The notes: generated from the letters alone by a model not told the origin. A stretch of 64,000 bases of DNA from Paraburkholderia bryophila (GCF_003269035.1 NZ_QLTK01000028.1:33905-97904); one strand, 5' to 3'. Positions 35,433 to 44,677 are shown, counted from the first letter of the stretch. Numbers and translations are program-made.

Positions 35433-36164
35433 ATGCAAAACTACGGATTGGCGCACGTGTGGGCGCAAGGGGATTTCGTGACGCGCGGTATCGCGCTCGC
35501 GCTGATGATCATGTCGGTGATGTCGTGGAGCGTGATCGTCATCAAGGCCTGGAATGTGATTCGCCTGAAGCGTCTCACGAAGAACGCCGAGCAGGCGTTC
35601 TGGCATTCGGACGATCTCGCCGACGGCGTGAAGAAGCTCGGCGCGGAGTCGTCGACGCCGCAGGACAACCCGTTCCTCGCGCTTGCGTTGTCGGGCCAGG
35701 AAGCGGCCGATCACCATCATCAGACGCAGCCGCATCTGCATGACCGCATGGACGTGTCGGACTGGGTCACGCGCTGCTTGAAAGACACCATGGATGAAAG
35801 CGTCGCGCGTATGCAGAGCGGCCTGGCGATTCTCGCGTCGATCGGCAGCACGGCGCCGTTCGTCGGCTTGTTCGGTACGGTGTGGGGCATCTATCACGCG
35901 TTGCTGGCGATCGGCGCGAGCGGTCAGTCGTCGATCGATCAGGTTGCCGGCCCGGTCGGCGAAGCGCTGATCATGACCGCGTTCGGTCTGTTCGTCGCGA
36001 TTCCTGCGGTGCTCGGCTACAACGCACTGACGCGCGCGAACAAGGCGCTCGTCGCCAAGCTGAGCCGCTTCGCTCACGGTCTGCACGCATTCTTCGTGAC
36101 GGGCGCGCGTTTGTCGTCGTCGAAGCGTGGCGACGGCCTGCGTCTCGCGACTCGCACCCACTGA
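35433..36164 (+). CDS. exbB: ExbB proton channel protein, 243 aa
   Basis: MotA/TolQ/ExbB family. Three membrane helices: near residue 15-35, and two in the conserved GLAILASIGSTAPFVGLFGT and IDQVAGPVGEALIMTAFGLF segments. With ExbD it forms the proton-driven motor for TonB. The gene starts 27 bases after tonB. Confidence 0.93.
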   Translation: MQNYGLAHVWAQGDFVTRGIALALMIMSVMSWSVIVIKAWNVIRLKRLTKNAEQAFWHSDDLADGVKKLGAESSTPQDNPFLALALSGQEAADHHHQTQPHLHDRMDVSDWVTRCLKDTMDESVARMQSGLAILASIGSTAPFVGLFGTVWGIYHALLAIGASGQSSIDQVAGPVGEALIMTAFGLFVAIPAVLGYNALTRANKALVAKLSRFAHGLHAFFVTGARLSSSKRGDGLRLATRTH

Positions 36165-36180
36165 TCGACGAGGCACTCCG

Positions 36181-36600
36181 ATGGCAATGAGCCCTTTCGC
36201 CAGCGACGACGACGACGGCCTGATGAACGAAATCAACATGACGCCGCTCGTCGACGTCATGCTGGTTCTCCTGATCGTCTTCATGGTGACGATTCCGGTG
36301 ATTCGTCACGCGGTCAAAATCGATCTGCCGCACGCGAGCAGTCAGAAGGAAGACACGAAACCCGCGCAAGTCACGGTCGCGATCGACGCGGGCGGCAACG
36401 TGCTGTGGAACGACCAGAAGGTCGACGAAGCGGCGCTGAGCACGAAGATCGCGCAAGCCGCGCAGGCGGATCCGCAGCCGGAATTGCATCTGGACGCGGA
36501 CCGCAAGGTGCCGTACGAGAAGGTGGCCGAAGTGATGTCGGCGGCGCAGGCCGGCGGCCTCACCAAAATCGGTTTCGTGACGCAACCCAAGAGCAAGTAG
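36181..36600 (+). CDS. exbD: ExbD, 139 aa
   Basis: One membrane helix with the proton-path Asp in PLVDVMLVLLIVFMVTIP, and a periplasmic TolR/ExbD domain. ATG 36181 is preferred to the longer frame from 36127. It starts 16 bases after exbB and ends the operon. Confidence 0.93.
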   Translation: MAMSPFASDDDDGLMNEINMTPLVDVMLVLLIVFMVTIPVIRHAVKIDLPHASSQKEDTKPAQVTVAIDAGGNVLWNDQKVDEAALSTKIAQAAQADPQPELHLDADRKVPYEKVAEVMSAAQAGGLTKIGFVTQPKSK

Positions 36601-36690
36601 CGCAACCTTTGCGCTGCGTCGAGGGTAGATGTTCAGCTTGAAATTCGCCCGCCGAAAACGACAGAAAAGCCCTTAAAACAGGGGCAAAAA

Positions 36691-36727
36691 GTAAAAGGCC
36701 TTCATCGCCAGATGAAGGCCTTTTTTT
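36691..36727. terminator. Bidirectional terminator between exbD and a small lipoprotein gene
   Basis: AAAAGGCCTTCATC/GATGAAGGCCTTTT stem with loop GCCA; T-run on the plus strand (36721-36727), A-run on the minus strand at the other side. Both exbD and the convergent gene could use it. Confidence 0.9.
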
Positions 36728-36757
36728 GTGCGCACTCGGCGCCTTCGGGCGGCAGGA

Positions 36758-36880
36758 CTACTTGCCATCATTCGAAGATTGATAGCTCGTCGTGTCACTG
36801 CATGCGACAGCCGTGATCGACACGGACAGCGCGGTCAGCCCTATCAGGCCGGCTATCATAGCGGCCATGAGTTTTCGCAT
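36758..36880 (-). CDS. Small predicted lipoprotein, 40 aa
   Basis: The minus-strand frame from ATG 36880 to TAG encodes a positively charged start (MRKLMAAM), a hydrophobic stretch and TAVAC around residue 27, which fits a loose lipobox, then a short polar tail. AAGGAG lies 8 bases before the ATG. It converges on the exbD terminator. No function is known. Confidence 0.6.
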   Translation of the reverse strand: MRKLMAAMIAGLIGLTALSVSITAVACSDTTSYQSSNDGK

Positions 36881-37010
36881 AAGAGACTCCTTAGCGAAGG
36901 GCTTTCAATATAGGCCTGCCAGCGCGCGCATTCAAGCAAACCGTCATTGAAAGTACTCATGACAGCCCGCGCTTAAATGCTAAAAGCGATGCCGTGACCT
37001 GCAAGCACGG

Positions 37011-37997
37011 CTACGACACCGCCGCCAGCATCGGCTGGGCCGCGGCCTTCGCCTCACGCGCGGGGCACTCGCCTGCAATGTGCTTGCCCTCGTCCGGATC
37101 GAGCATTTCGACCAGATAATCGACGAATGCCCGCACGGCCGGCACCATGCCCTGCCGCGACACGAAAACCGCGTACAACTGCGGCGTCGGAAACGTCCAG
37201 CCCGGCATGACCGGCGACAGTTGTCCGGCGCGCAACGCGGCGCCGTACATCATCTCGGGCAACGCGGCGATACCTACGCCGGAAAGCGCTGCTTCGCGCA
37301 GCATCATGAGGTCGGCGGTGACGAGACGCGGCTCGTGTTCGTGCGCGTGACGCGTGCCGTCGGGCGAGATCAGATTGAACACGTGACGTCCGTCGCCGCT
37401 CGGCACGTCGAGTGTTTCGAAACGGCTCAGATCGGCCGGCAGCAGCGGCGGCGCATTCTGTTGCAGCAGGCTCGGCGCGCCGACCAGCATCTGTTGTGTG
37501 CGCCACAGCGGCCGTACCACGATGTTGGCGCTTTCCGGCGGATCGGAGCGCACGCGCAACGCGACGTCGATCGAATCCTCGAACAGGTCGACCACGCGAT
37601 TGGTCACGCGCATCAGCACGCGCACTTCCGGGTAGCGATGCATGAATTCCGGCAGGATCTGCGACATGATGGTCTGCGAGATCGTAACCGGCACACTGAC
37701 GCGCACCGTGCCACGCGGCGACGAGCGCAACTGCTGCACGACGTTGACGGCCGCCTGCGCCTCGCTCAACATCGCCTGACAGTGCTGATAGAACAGTTGC
37801 CCGGCTTCCGTGAGCGCCAGCTTGCGGGTGGAGCGCTGCAGCAGGCGCACGCCCAGCGACGCTTCCAGCTCCGTCAGACGGCGCGACAGGCGCGACTTGG
37901 AGATGCCCAGCACGCGCTCGGCGGCGGAAAAACCGCCATGTTCGACGACCTGCGAAAAATACATCAGGTCATTCAGATTGTGCGAATCGATCTTCAT
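37011..37997 (-). CDS. LysR-family transcriptional regulator, 328 aa
   Basis: N-terminal winged helix (LNDLMYFSQVVEHGGFSAAE, residues about 8-70) and LysR substrate domain. It is divergent from the pirin gene, a common arrangement in Burkholderia in which the LysR protein controls the pirin gene, so it probably does so here. Effector unknown. Confidence 0.9.
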   Translation of the reverse strand: MKIDSHNLNDLMYFSQVVEHGGFSAAERVLGISKSRLSRRLTELEASLGVRLLQRSTRKLALTEAGQLFYQHCQAMLSEAQAAVNVVQQLRSSPRGTVRVSVPVTISQTIMSQILPEFMHRYPEVRVLMRVTNRVVDLFEDSIDVALRVRSDPPESANIVVRPLWRTQQMLVGAPSLLQQNAPPLLPADLSRFETLDVPSGDGRHVFNLISPDGTRHAHEHEPRLVTADLMMLREAALSGVGIAALPEMMYGAALRAGQLSPVMPGWTFPTPQLYAVFVSRQGMVPAVRAFVDYLVEMLDPDEGKHIAGECPAREAKAAAQPMLAAVS

Positions 37998-38119
37998 CTC
38001 ATCGTTCCATTAATAGAACAATCCATTGCGTAGCGGTGGCTGGCACCCCTGAAAACGGTCCCTATAATAGCTCCATGTTTCAAAAATAACGCTATTCCCC
38101 ATTTTTTGAGGTGACTTTG

Positions 38120-38998
38120 ATGAGCACGAGCCGCACGATCGAACGCACGTTTCCCGCTGTTCGCACGACCGAGGGCGGTGGCTTTATCGTCCACCGTCCG
38201 TTTCCGACCCGCCTGTTGATGGACTTCGACCCGTTCCTGCTGCTCGACGAAATGGGGCCGATCGACTACGCGCCGGGCGAGGCCAAAGGCGCGCCCGACC
38301 ATCCGCACCGCGGCTTCGAAACGGTCACGTACGTGCTCGAGGGCCAGTTCGGTCACAAGGATTCGGCGGGCCATTCCGGCACCCTGCACGCCGGCGACGT
38401 GCAATGGATGACCGCAGGCGCAGGCGTCGTGCACAGCGAGATGCCCGACCCGTCGTTCGTACGGACCGGCGGACGTGTGCATGGCCTGCAGTTGTGGGTG
38501 AATCTGCCGCGCCGCGACAAGATGATTGCGCCGCGCTACCAGGAAATGCCGTCGTCGAGCATTCCGGTGGGCACGTCCGCGGACGGCCAGGTGCGCGTCA
38601 AGGTGATCGCCGGCGAAGCGCTCGGCGTGAAGGCTGCAATCGAAACGCGCACGCCGATTCTCTATCAGCATTTTTCGCTGCAGCCAGGCGCGACGATCCG
38701 GCAGCCGGTGCCGGCCGACTATCGCGTGTTCGCTTATAGCCTGTCGGGCAAGGGCTTTTATGGCGAAGGCGACGCGCGCCAGCAAATCGACGCGCGGAAA
38801 ATGGTGGTGTTTCAGAACAATGGCGATTGCGTCACGTTGACGGCCGGTGCCGAACCGCTCGAAGTGCTGTTGCTCGGCGGCGTGCCGCTGAAGGAGCCGG
38901 TGGTGCGCTACGGCCCGTTCGTGATGAACACGGAAGACGAGATCCGCCAGGCCGTGGTCGACTACCAGGCCGGGCGGATGGGCGCGATCACGCACTGA
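38120..38998 (+). CDS. Pirin-family protein, 292 aa
   Basis: Bicupin with the metal-binding pirin motif PDHPHRGFETVTYVLEG (His residues) and GAGVVHSEMP. Members are often quercetin-dioxygenase-like or redox-linked proteins; the exact role is unknown. ATG 38120 has GAGGTG about 8 bases before it; the earlier GTG 38111 is less likely. Divergent from a LysR gene. Confidence 0.88.
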   Translation: MSTSRTIERTFPAVRTTEGGGFIVHRPFPTRLLMDFDPFLLLDEMGPIDYAPGEAKGAPDHPHRGFETVTYVLEGQFGHKDSAGHSGTLHAGDVQWMTAGAGVVHSEMPDPSFVRTGGRVHGLQLWVNLPRRDKMIAPRYQEMPSSSIPVGTSADGQVRVKVIAGEALGVKAAIETRTPILYQHFSLQPGATIRQPVPADYRVFAYSLSGKGFYGEGDARQQIDARKMVVFQNNGDCVTLTAGAEPLEVLLLGGVPLKEPVVRYGPFVMNTEDEIRQAVVDYQAGRMGAITH

Positions 38999-39231
38999 GT
39001 GTTTCGCAAGGCAACGTAGGTTGGGCGGGTCCGGCTTGCCGCGTTTGCTCCGTCGCTCGCACTGCGGTTGCGGCCTCACGCTGCCTCACTCGCGCCGCCC
39101 GCCAGAACCGCTCAGCCCGGTCACGAAGCCTGTCGAATTCGTTCACAATAGCGATTCATTCCGCGCGCCGCGCCGTTTATCCATAACGGGACGCGGCGCG
39201 CGGCAATTTCCGTCCCTGTTCAGGAGCGCGC

Positions 39232-39630
39232 ATGGCAGAGTCCACCGTCACCGCCCACATCGGCTCGACGAATTTCCAGGTCCTGTTGGACGACGGCAAG
39301 CATACTTGGCTGGCCGACGAACCCGAGTCAGCCGGCGGCGGGGACCGCGGTCCGACGCCCATCGCGATGCTGCTGTCGAGCCTCGGCGCCTGCACGTCGA
39401 TCACGCTGAAGATGTACGCCCAGCGCAAGGAGTGGGCGCTCGCCGACGTGCGCGTCGAGCTCTCGCTGACAAGCGGCGACGCGGGCACGACCATCGACCG
39501 CAAGATCGTGCTGGAAGGCGATCTGTCCGACGAGCAGCGGGAACGGCTCTTGCAAATTGCCAATGCGTGCCCAGTTCACAAGATCCTCACGCATCCGATC
39601 ACGATCCGTTCGGGCCTCGCCGTCGCGTAA
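39232..39630 (+). CDS. OsmC-family peroxiredoxin-like protein, 132 aa
   Basis: OsmC fold with the two catalytic cysteines in LLSSLGACTSITL and ANACPVHK. Likely reduces organic hydroperoxides. ATG at 39232 with AGGAG 7 bases before it. Confidence 0.9.
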   Translation: MAESTVTAHIGSTNFQVLLDDGKHTWLADEPESAGGGDRGPTPIAMLLSSLGACTSITLKMYAQRKEWALADVRVELSLTSGDAGTTIDRKIVLEGDLSDEQRERLLQIANACPVHKILTHPITIRSGLAVA

Positions 39631-39708
39631 CGAGGCAGTGGCGAAGAGCGCTTCGCCGACGCGGCGTGGACCGCACGTATTGCAACGCTTTCATAGGAAG
39701 CCGTCGTT

Positions 39709-40191
39709 TTGAATTTCGAACACCTTATCCAGATCAACGACCCGTTGAATCCGTTTGTCGACTCGATGACCCCCGCGCAACTGTGGGAAGGTCTCGTGCT
39801 GCGCGCCGAACAGCCGCAACTGTTCGTGATAGGCCTCGACAGCTGCACGATCCTGTCGCGCGCCGGCAATGTCATCGAGCGGGAGTTGCACTACGGTCAG
39901 GCAACCGTTCGTGACCGCGTCACGCTGCAGGACGGCCAGAGCGTGCGCTACGACATTCTGCCGACCGCAGACCACGTCGGCGGCTCGCTGACCATGACCA
40001 TCGAGCAGCCGGACGAGTTGCAACTGTTCCTGCGCTTCGAATACGCAACGACGCTGCCGGAGTCGGCGGATCCCGACGCGCATCAGACGCAGGAGATCGT
40101 CAAGTCGGCGTATCGCGAGAACGATATCGATACCGTGCGGTTGATCCGCCAGTACGTGCAAGCGAAGCAGGAACCGGGTTCCTTGCATTGA
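39709..40191 (+). CDS. DUF1857 (SRPBCC-fold) protein, 160 aa
   Basis: Single START/SRPBCC-like domain of the DUF1857 family (NFEHLIQINDPLNPFVDSMT opening, MTIEQPDELQLFLRFEY). No function established. TTG start at 39709, with AGGAAG upstream. Confidence 0.7.
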   Translation: MNFEHLIQINDPLNPFVDSMTPAQLWEGLVLRAEQPQLFVIGLDSCTILSRAGNVIERELHYGQATVRDRVTLQDGQSVRYDILPTADHVGGSLTMTIEQPDELQLFLRFEYATTLPESADPDAHQTQEIVKSAYRENDIDTVRLIRQYVQAKQEPGSLH

Positions 40192-40339
40192 AGCTCTGAA
40201 GCACGCGCGGGCGCCCTGCCCGCGCTACGCCGCATGCGCACAAGACGGCCCGTCGCGGCGGTCGCTCATCTCTCCGCAGTAACCACCTCTGTCCCTTTTG
40301 CTATCGAAACTCAAAACCGATGAGTTTCTCTTTCTTGTA

Positions 40340-40358
40340 AATGGGAATAGTTATCATT
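40340..40358 (+). promoter_or_regulatory. Fur-box-like site upstream of hemP
   Basis: AATGGGAATAGTTATCATT resembles Fur operators in its A/T hexamer pattern. It lies 39 bases before the hemP ATG. Confidence 0.65.
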
Positions 40359-40396
40359 TAGAATTAATCCATCGAATCGACCAACAGCTAAAACGA

Positions 40397-40657
40397 ATGA
40401 CCGATCTCACGCGCCCTTCCACACTCAGCCTGCGCCGCCCGGCGGCCGCGCTGACCAGCCGTCCGAAACCGTCGACGGCAACGGCAACGGCGGCAAAGCC
40501 GGCGGCGGATCGCGCCAACGGTTCAGCGGGAACGCCGGATCGAGTCGTTCGCAGCGACGCTTTGCTGCAGGGAAATAGTCACGTCAGCATTCTGCACAAT
40601 GGCGAAACCTACCAGCTGCGAGCAACGCGCTTAGGCAAGCTGATTCTGACGAAGTAA
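40397..40657 (+). CDS. hemP: Hemin uptake protein HemP/HmuP, 86 aa
   Basis: The last 33 residues (LLQGNSHVSILHNGETYQLR then ATRLGKLILTK) are the HemP domain, which is a regulator or accessory for heme uptake. The N-terminus (PSTLSLRRPAAALTSRPKP) is Ser, Ala and Arg rich and poorly conserved. I chose ATG 40397. There is a Fur box upstream. No heme receptor follows on the plus strand; the convergent ftr operon begins after 300 bases. Confidence 0.85.
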   Translation: MTDLTRPSTLSLRRPAAALTSRPKPSTATATAAKPAADRANGSAGTPDRVVRSDALLQGNSHVSILHNGETYQLRATRLGKLILTK

Positions 40658-40689
40658 CACCGAACATAGCAGTACATACCGGGTATTGT

Positions 40690-40810
40690 GGGGACCACCT
40701 CCTCGAGAGGTGTTAGGCAGTAGCCAGCCACGACGGCTTGCACGTGAGAACTAGACCCCTTCGTGCAGACACCAAGCCAGCCGTCGCAGCAAGCCAGGCC
40801 GCTTTTTTTG
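40690..40810 (+). ncRNA. Candidate structured RNA between hemP and ftrD
   Basis: The segment contains a hairpin CACCTC/GAGGTG (40696-40712), a long interrupted stem in which GACGGCTTGCACG (from 40732) pairs with CGTGC (40762-40766), CAAGCC (40773-40778) and CCGTC (40781-40785), and a second copy of CAAGCCAG (40790-40797) that could compete with the first, followed by seven T (40803-40809). It is not coding by eye. Either an sRNA or a leader-type element on the plus strand is possible. Confidence 0.4.
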
Positions 40811-40864
40811 GTTCTCACTCAATGCGGCAACACTGAACGTACGTGTGCCGGATATGCAGAAAAT

Positions 40865-40905
40865 GGAAAAGCCGTGGAGATGAAGTTCATCCCACGGCTT
40901 TTTGT
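40865..40905. terminator. Bidirectional terminator between hemP and ftrD
   Basis: AAAAGCCGTGG (40867-40877)/CCACGGCTTTT (40892-40902) stem with T-run on the plus strand and an A-run on the opposite side, in the convergent gap. Confidence 0.85.
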
Positions 40906-40930
40906 TTGTCGACGCGCGATGCCGTCGACG

Positions 40931-42337
40931 CTATCTGGAAGCCCATCCCCAGAACATCAGCCACCATGCGCTGTCGACCACCGCCAGCGCCGCGCCGAAC
41001 CACAGCATGGCGAGACCGCGCCGCACGAAGCGCTCGCTATAGCGGCGCGTCACGAGCCACGCGAGCCACGCGCTCCACAGGTTGGCAATCGCCAGAATGG
41101 CGATACGCAGATCCGACGCCCACCACACCGACACATGTTCCGCACGCAGCAGCGACAGTGTCGTAGCCGACAAGCCGAGGAACACGCCCGCGCCGGCAAT
41201 CGGAATCAGCCCTTGCGTCAAATGATGCAGACGCACGGTGCTAAAGCGCCCCAGCATGCTCGTCGCGCCTATCAGCAAGACCAGCAACGCGGTGCCGTAC
41301 ACCAGCGCCGTGGCGACGATGTAGCCGATCACCATCGTGCCGTCGAGCCACGAAAACACGTCGTTCTGCTCGGGGTAATGCGTGAAAAGGAACCACGGCG
41401 CATTGGTCTCGAGCGGCCAGGTGATATCGCGATCGACCAGCCATGTTGCGAAGAACATCTTCAGATCGACGAACCAGCGCGAAGCGGTCCAGTGAAACGC
41501 ACCGATCGCTATGCCGAGCAGACCGTACAGGATCAAGGCGGTGTCCCAGGGGTTCGCCTGCCTGTCGCCGAGCTGCACCACTTCCGTCGACGGCGCGCGC
41601 CACGTCAATGCAATCGCGTCGCGGTGACCGCTGCAACGGCCGCACATATGGCAGTCCGCCGCGCCCTTCATGTTGCGCAACGGCACGAGCGGCGCGCAGT
41701 TGATCGGAATCACGCGGTGCCCATGCTCGCCATTCGTGTACGAATGGCGCCACGCGTCTTCATCGACTTTGTAGTGGAACGGCGCGAGGCGTGCCAGAAG
41801 CGAAAAAACCCCGTTCACGGGGCACAGGTACTTGCACCAGACGCGCTTTTCTCGCCCGTACAGCAAACCGATGATCATCGCCGCGAACGTCGAGCCGCCC
41901 AGCACCAGCAGCACGGCTTTCGGATACTGGTAGACGCTCACCATCTGGCCGTAGATCGTGGTGATACCGAACGCGACGAAAGGCCAGCCGCCCCAGCGCA
42001 TCCAGCGTGGAATCGCCCAGCCGCGACCGTACTTGCTGGCGAATTCGGCGAGCGCGCCTTCCGGACACAGCACGCCGCACCAGACACGCCCGAGCATCAC
42101 CATCGACAGCAACACGAACGGCCACCAGATACCCCAGAACACGAACTGCGCGGCGAGCGTCAGGTTGTTCCACAGATGCGCGGTGTCGTCCGGCAGCGGC
42201 ATCACCGCCGGCACCAGAATCAGAAACGCATACACCGCCACCACCACCCACTGGATGCCGCGGATCGCGGAACCATGACGCTGCATCCACTGCCCGGCCG
42301 CGGCGAGGCGCCCCGGGCGGGTCATCACGCTACTCAT
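40931..42337 (-). CDS. ftrD: FtrD-like 4Fe-4S membrane protein, 468 aa
   Basis: Inner-membrane ferredoxin-like electron donor for FtrABCD ferrous iron uptake. Cysteine clusters typical of NapH/FtrD: CGVLCPEG, CKYLCPVNG and CHMCGRC, among several membrane helices. ATG 42337 is chosen; the open frame to 43156 is not used. It overlaps ftrC by 4 bases. Confidence 0.88.
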   Translation of the reverse strand: MSSVMTRPGRLAAAGQWMQRHGSAIRGIQWVVVAVYAFLILVPAVMPLPDDTAHLWNNLTLAAQFVFWGIWWPFVLLSMVMLGRVWCGVLCPEGALAEFASKYGRGWAIPRWMRWGGWPFVAFGITTIYGQMVSVYQYPKAVLLVLGGSTFAAMIIGLLYGREKRVWCKYLCPVNGVFSLLARLAPFHYKVDEDAWRHSYTNGEHGHRVIPINCAPLVPLRNMKGAADCHMCGRCSGHRDAIALTWRAPSTEVVQLGDRQANPWDTALILYGLLGIAIGAFHWTASRWFVDLKMFFATWLVDRDITWPLETNAPWFLFTHYPEQNDVFSWLDGTMVIGYIVATALVYGTALLVLLIGATSMLGRFSTVRLHHLTQGLIPIAGAGVFLGLSATTLSLLRAEHVSVWWASDLRIAILAIANLWSAWLAWLVTRRYSERFVRRGLAMLWFGAALAVVDSAWWLMFWGWASR

Positions 42338-43179
42338 GCTGCGCGCCCCGCCGCTTGCTGCATCGGCTTGCGATTCGCACGACGCACCAGCAGATAGACG
42401 ACCGCCCAGTACACGGCATAAGCGAGCAGATTCATCAACGCCGGATGCGCGCGATAACCGGTAAGCGTCGCGACCAGCGAACCGAGCGTGCTCGAATCGT
42501 CGAGAATCGCCGACGAATTCCACATCTGGTCGACGAGCGTGGGCAGAAATTCCTTGTCGATCAGCTTGTCGACGCCGGTCTGAAACAAGCCCGCACCAAG
42601 GAACAGCAGCATGATTTCGGTGACGCGGAAAAACAGCCGCCACGAGAAGAATCTGCCGCCCAGTTGCAGCACGTAGAAAGTCAGGAACGCGAGACCGAGG
42701 CCGATTACGACCGCGAGCATCTGACTGCCGTCCACGTGACCCGATTGACCGAAGCCCAGCCCGTACAGAAAGATCACCGTCTCGCTGCCCTCGCGCGCGA
42801 TCGCCAGGGCCACCAGCAACGCGACGCCCCACCAGTTGGAATCGCGTTGACTCTTTTGCAGCGACTGTTCCATGTCGCGCTTGAGCGAGCGGCCGTGCTG
42901 CTTCATCCACAGCACCATCTGCACAATTAGCACGCAGGCGACCAGCACCATGGCGGTCTGGAAATAATCCTGTGCGTCGCCGGACAGCACTTCGGTGAAG
43001 CCGACTAGCGCGGCGCCGAGCGCCACCGCCGCGACCAAGCCCGCCACCACGCCGCCCCACAGATACGGCAAACCGCGACGCGCATCGTCGTCGCCATTTT
43101 TCAGCCACGCATACAGGATGCCGACGACCAGCAACGCCTCGACACTTTCCCGCCACACGATGAATAGAATCTGACCCAT
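42334..43179 (-). CDS. ftrC: FTR1-family iron permease FtrC, 281 aa
   Basis: Seven-helix permease with two REXXE iron-binding motifs (RESVE near residue 10 and REGSE near residue 150) as in EfeU/Ftr1. It translocates ferrous or ferric iron across the inner membrane with FtrA and FtrB. Confidence 0.92.
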   Translation of the reverse strand: MGQILFIVWRESVEALLVVGILYAWLKNGDDDARRGLPYLWGGVVAGLVAAVALGAALVGFTEVLSGDAQDYFQTAMVLVACVLIVQMVLWMKQHGRSLKRDMEQSLQKSQRDSNWWGVALLVALAIAREGSETVIFLYGLGFGQSGHVDGSQMLAVVIGLGLAFLTFYVLQLGGRFFSWRLFFRVTEIMLLFLGAGLFQTGVDKLIDKEFLPTLVDQMWNSSAILDDSSTLGSLVATLTGYRAHPALMNLLAYAVYWAVVYLLVRRANRKPMQQAAGRAA

Positions 43180-43246
43180 CTAATTCTCCTCGACTGCTTT
43201 GACGAAACGCGCAGCCGCCCGCGGCGCGCGCTCGTGCTTCAGGCCG

Positions 43247-43579
43247 CTACTTCGCGACGATCACGCCCTGCGCCTGCTGGTGGAAATCGTCGAAAAACTT
43301 GTATTCGCCCGGCTCGAGCGGCGCGATCACCACGAACGAATCGGCGCCCGGCGCCAACACTTTCTCTTTGCGCAATTGCACGCTTTCGAATTCGGCCGCG
43401 CCTTTGCCGATGTTGCGCACTTCGATCTTGATACGCTGCCCCGCCGGCACTTCGATACGAGCCGGGTTCAGCTTGCCGTCGTTCATTTCCAGCTTGAAGG
43501 TCGGCAAGTCGGCTGCGTGGGCCGCCCCCGCCAGCAAGGCGGCGGTGGCGAGAAGCGCGATCTTTCGGTGAATTCTCAT
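43247..43579 (-). CDS. ftrB: FtrB-like periplasmic cupredoxin, 110 aa
   Basis: Signal peptide (IALLATAALLAGAAHA) then a small cupredoxin-like domain (LKLEMNDGKLNPARIEVPAG, EPGEYKFFDDFHQQAQG). Such proteins oxidise or hand over iron in Ftr systems. Same strand and operon as ftrA and ftrC. Confidence 0.8.
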   Translation of the reverse strand: MRIHRKIALLATAALLAGAAHAADLPTFKLEMNDGKLNPARIEVPAGQRIKIEVRNIGKGAAEFESVQLRKEKVLAPGADSFVVIAPLEPGEYKFFDDFHQQAQGVIVAK

Positions 43580-43697
43580 TGGCCTTTCCGGAAAAACGCG
43601 GCGCGCCGGGCTTGATTCCCAGCGCGCCGCCTGCTGCACTCAGTCACGTCCGACCACGTCGCGATGCGCGTTCAGGCGCGGCATTAACCCGCGACGA

Positions 43698-44246
43698 TCA
43701 ATAGCCGCCCTTCTTGCCGATGCCGGCGAAGGTGAAGTCGTAGTCGAGCGTGATCGGCTTGAACCACGGGCCCACGCCGGTTTCCTTGTCGACGTGGCGA
43801 CCGAAAGCCATATGGCCCGTTTGCATCGGCGCCTCGACGATCAACTTCAGATGGTATTTGCCCGGGCCTTGCAGCTTGACGTTATCGCCGTAGTGCGGAC
43901 CGTCGTTGGCGACCATTGCCATCATGTCGCCCTTCTGCGTCTGATTCGAACCGGCTTTCGTCAGCTCGTAACGCACTTGCAGATACGGCATCCAGTCGCC
44001 TTCGGCGAAACCGGTCGGATTGTTTTTGACCGCGTGAATGTCGGCTTCCAGATGCACGTCCGAATCCGACGCCTTGCGCATCATGCCTTCGGGTTCCATC
44101 GTGATCGGCTGCAGGTACACGGCGCCAATCTCGATGCCGCCCTGGATCTGCTGCTTGCCGATCGGATATTCCGCGGCCGTTGCCGAGAGCGCCGCGACGG
44201 CGGCCACTGCTGCTGCGCCACCGCGCACAAATGAAGAAATCCGCAT
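43698..44246 (-). CDS. ftrA: FtrA (P19-type periplasmic iron-binding protein), 182 aa
   Basis: Signal peptide and P19-family domain with Met- and His-rich metal site (EPEGMMRKASDSDVHLEADI, GPHYGDN, TGHMAFGRH). It binds iron (and a copper-like site) in the periplasm for FtrBCD. First gene of the operon ftrA-ftrB-ftrC-ftrD. Confidence 0.9.
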   Translation of the reverse strand: MRISSFVRGGAAAVAAVAALSATAAEYPIGKQQIQGGIEIGAVYLQPITMEPEGMMRKASDSDVHLEADIHAVKNNPTGFAEGDWMPYLQVRYELTKAGSNQTQKGDMMAMVANDGPHYGDNVKLQGPGKYHLKLIVEAPMQTGHMAFGRHVDKETGVGPWFKPITLDYDFTFAGIGKKGGY

Positions 44247-44623
44247 TGAAACTCCTAGTTTTTATCAGTGAGACTGGAATGAAACCCATTGGAACAGTGC
44301 GTTCAGGCACGTCTCGGCTGGCGCGGCCATTATCTTTCAAAATACCTACGATCCGTAAGCAAGACGCATACCAAAACGTTAATGCGAACCATTCTCAATA
44401 TTGAACGAGTTTATCATCGATCGCTGGGGAGAACAAATTGGAGTCTGCGCAAAGCCTTATGGCAGCGGGGCCGTAAGGCTTTCTTAAGGAAACGTTCGAA
44501 AGCAGCGACAGATGCCGTGCCGACCCGTGTCGGGTAGCTGTTGGACAGCCGGGTGGTCTTATGTAGGGAAGTCGTCGGGCCAGTGTCGGGCGCTTGCCGA
44601 TGCTTTGTCCGACCTCAAAAGAA
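44247..44623. promoter_or_regulatory. Region upstream of ftrA (divergent to the uvrB terminator side)
   Basis: No gene is supported. The ftr promoter and Fur box lie here; positions 44400-44620 show nothing else I can name. Confidence 0.45.
44381..44399 (-). promoter_or_regulatory. Fur-box-like site upstream of ftrA
   Basis: AATGCGAACCATTCTCAAT matches the Fur hexamer pattern (AATGCGAA-CATTCTCA) by eye; distance to the ftrA ATG is about 135 bases. Confidence 0.6.
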
Positions 44624-44648
44624 AAGGCGCGGCAGACTGCCGCGCCTT
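44624..44648 (-). terminator. Terminator of uvrB
   Basis: A 12-bp perfect stem AAGGCGCGGCAG/CTGCCGCGCCTT with a 1-base gap (44636), so effectively a shorter stem with a small loop; a T-run follows on the minus strand. Confidence 0.85.
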
Positions 44649-44677
44649 GCGTACTGGCGATACTTGAATCAGACGAA

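Noticed and set aside
36728..36913. 61-residue plus-strand frame after exbD
   Set aside because: Arg-rich, no ribosome site, opposite to a better lipoprotein frame.
40763..42397. 544-residue plus-strand frame over ftrD
   Set aside because: Shadow of ftrD in a high-GC region; it also runs through a terminator.
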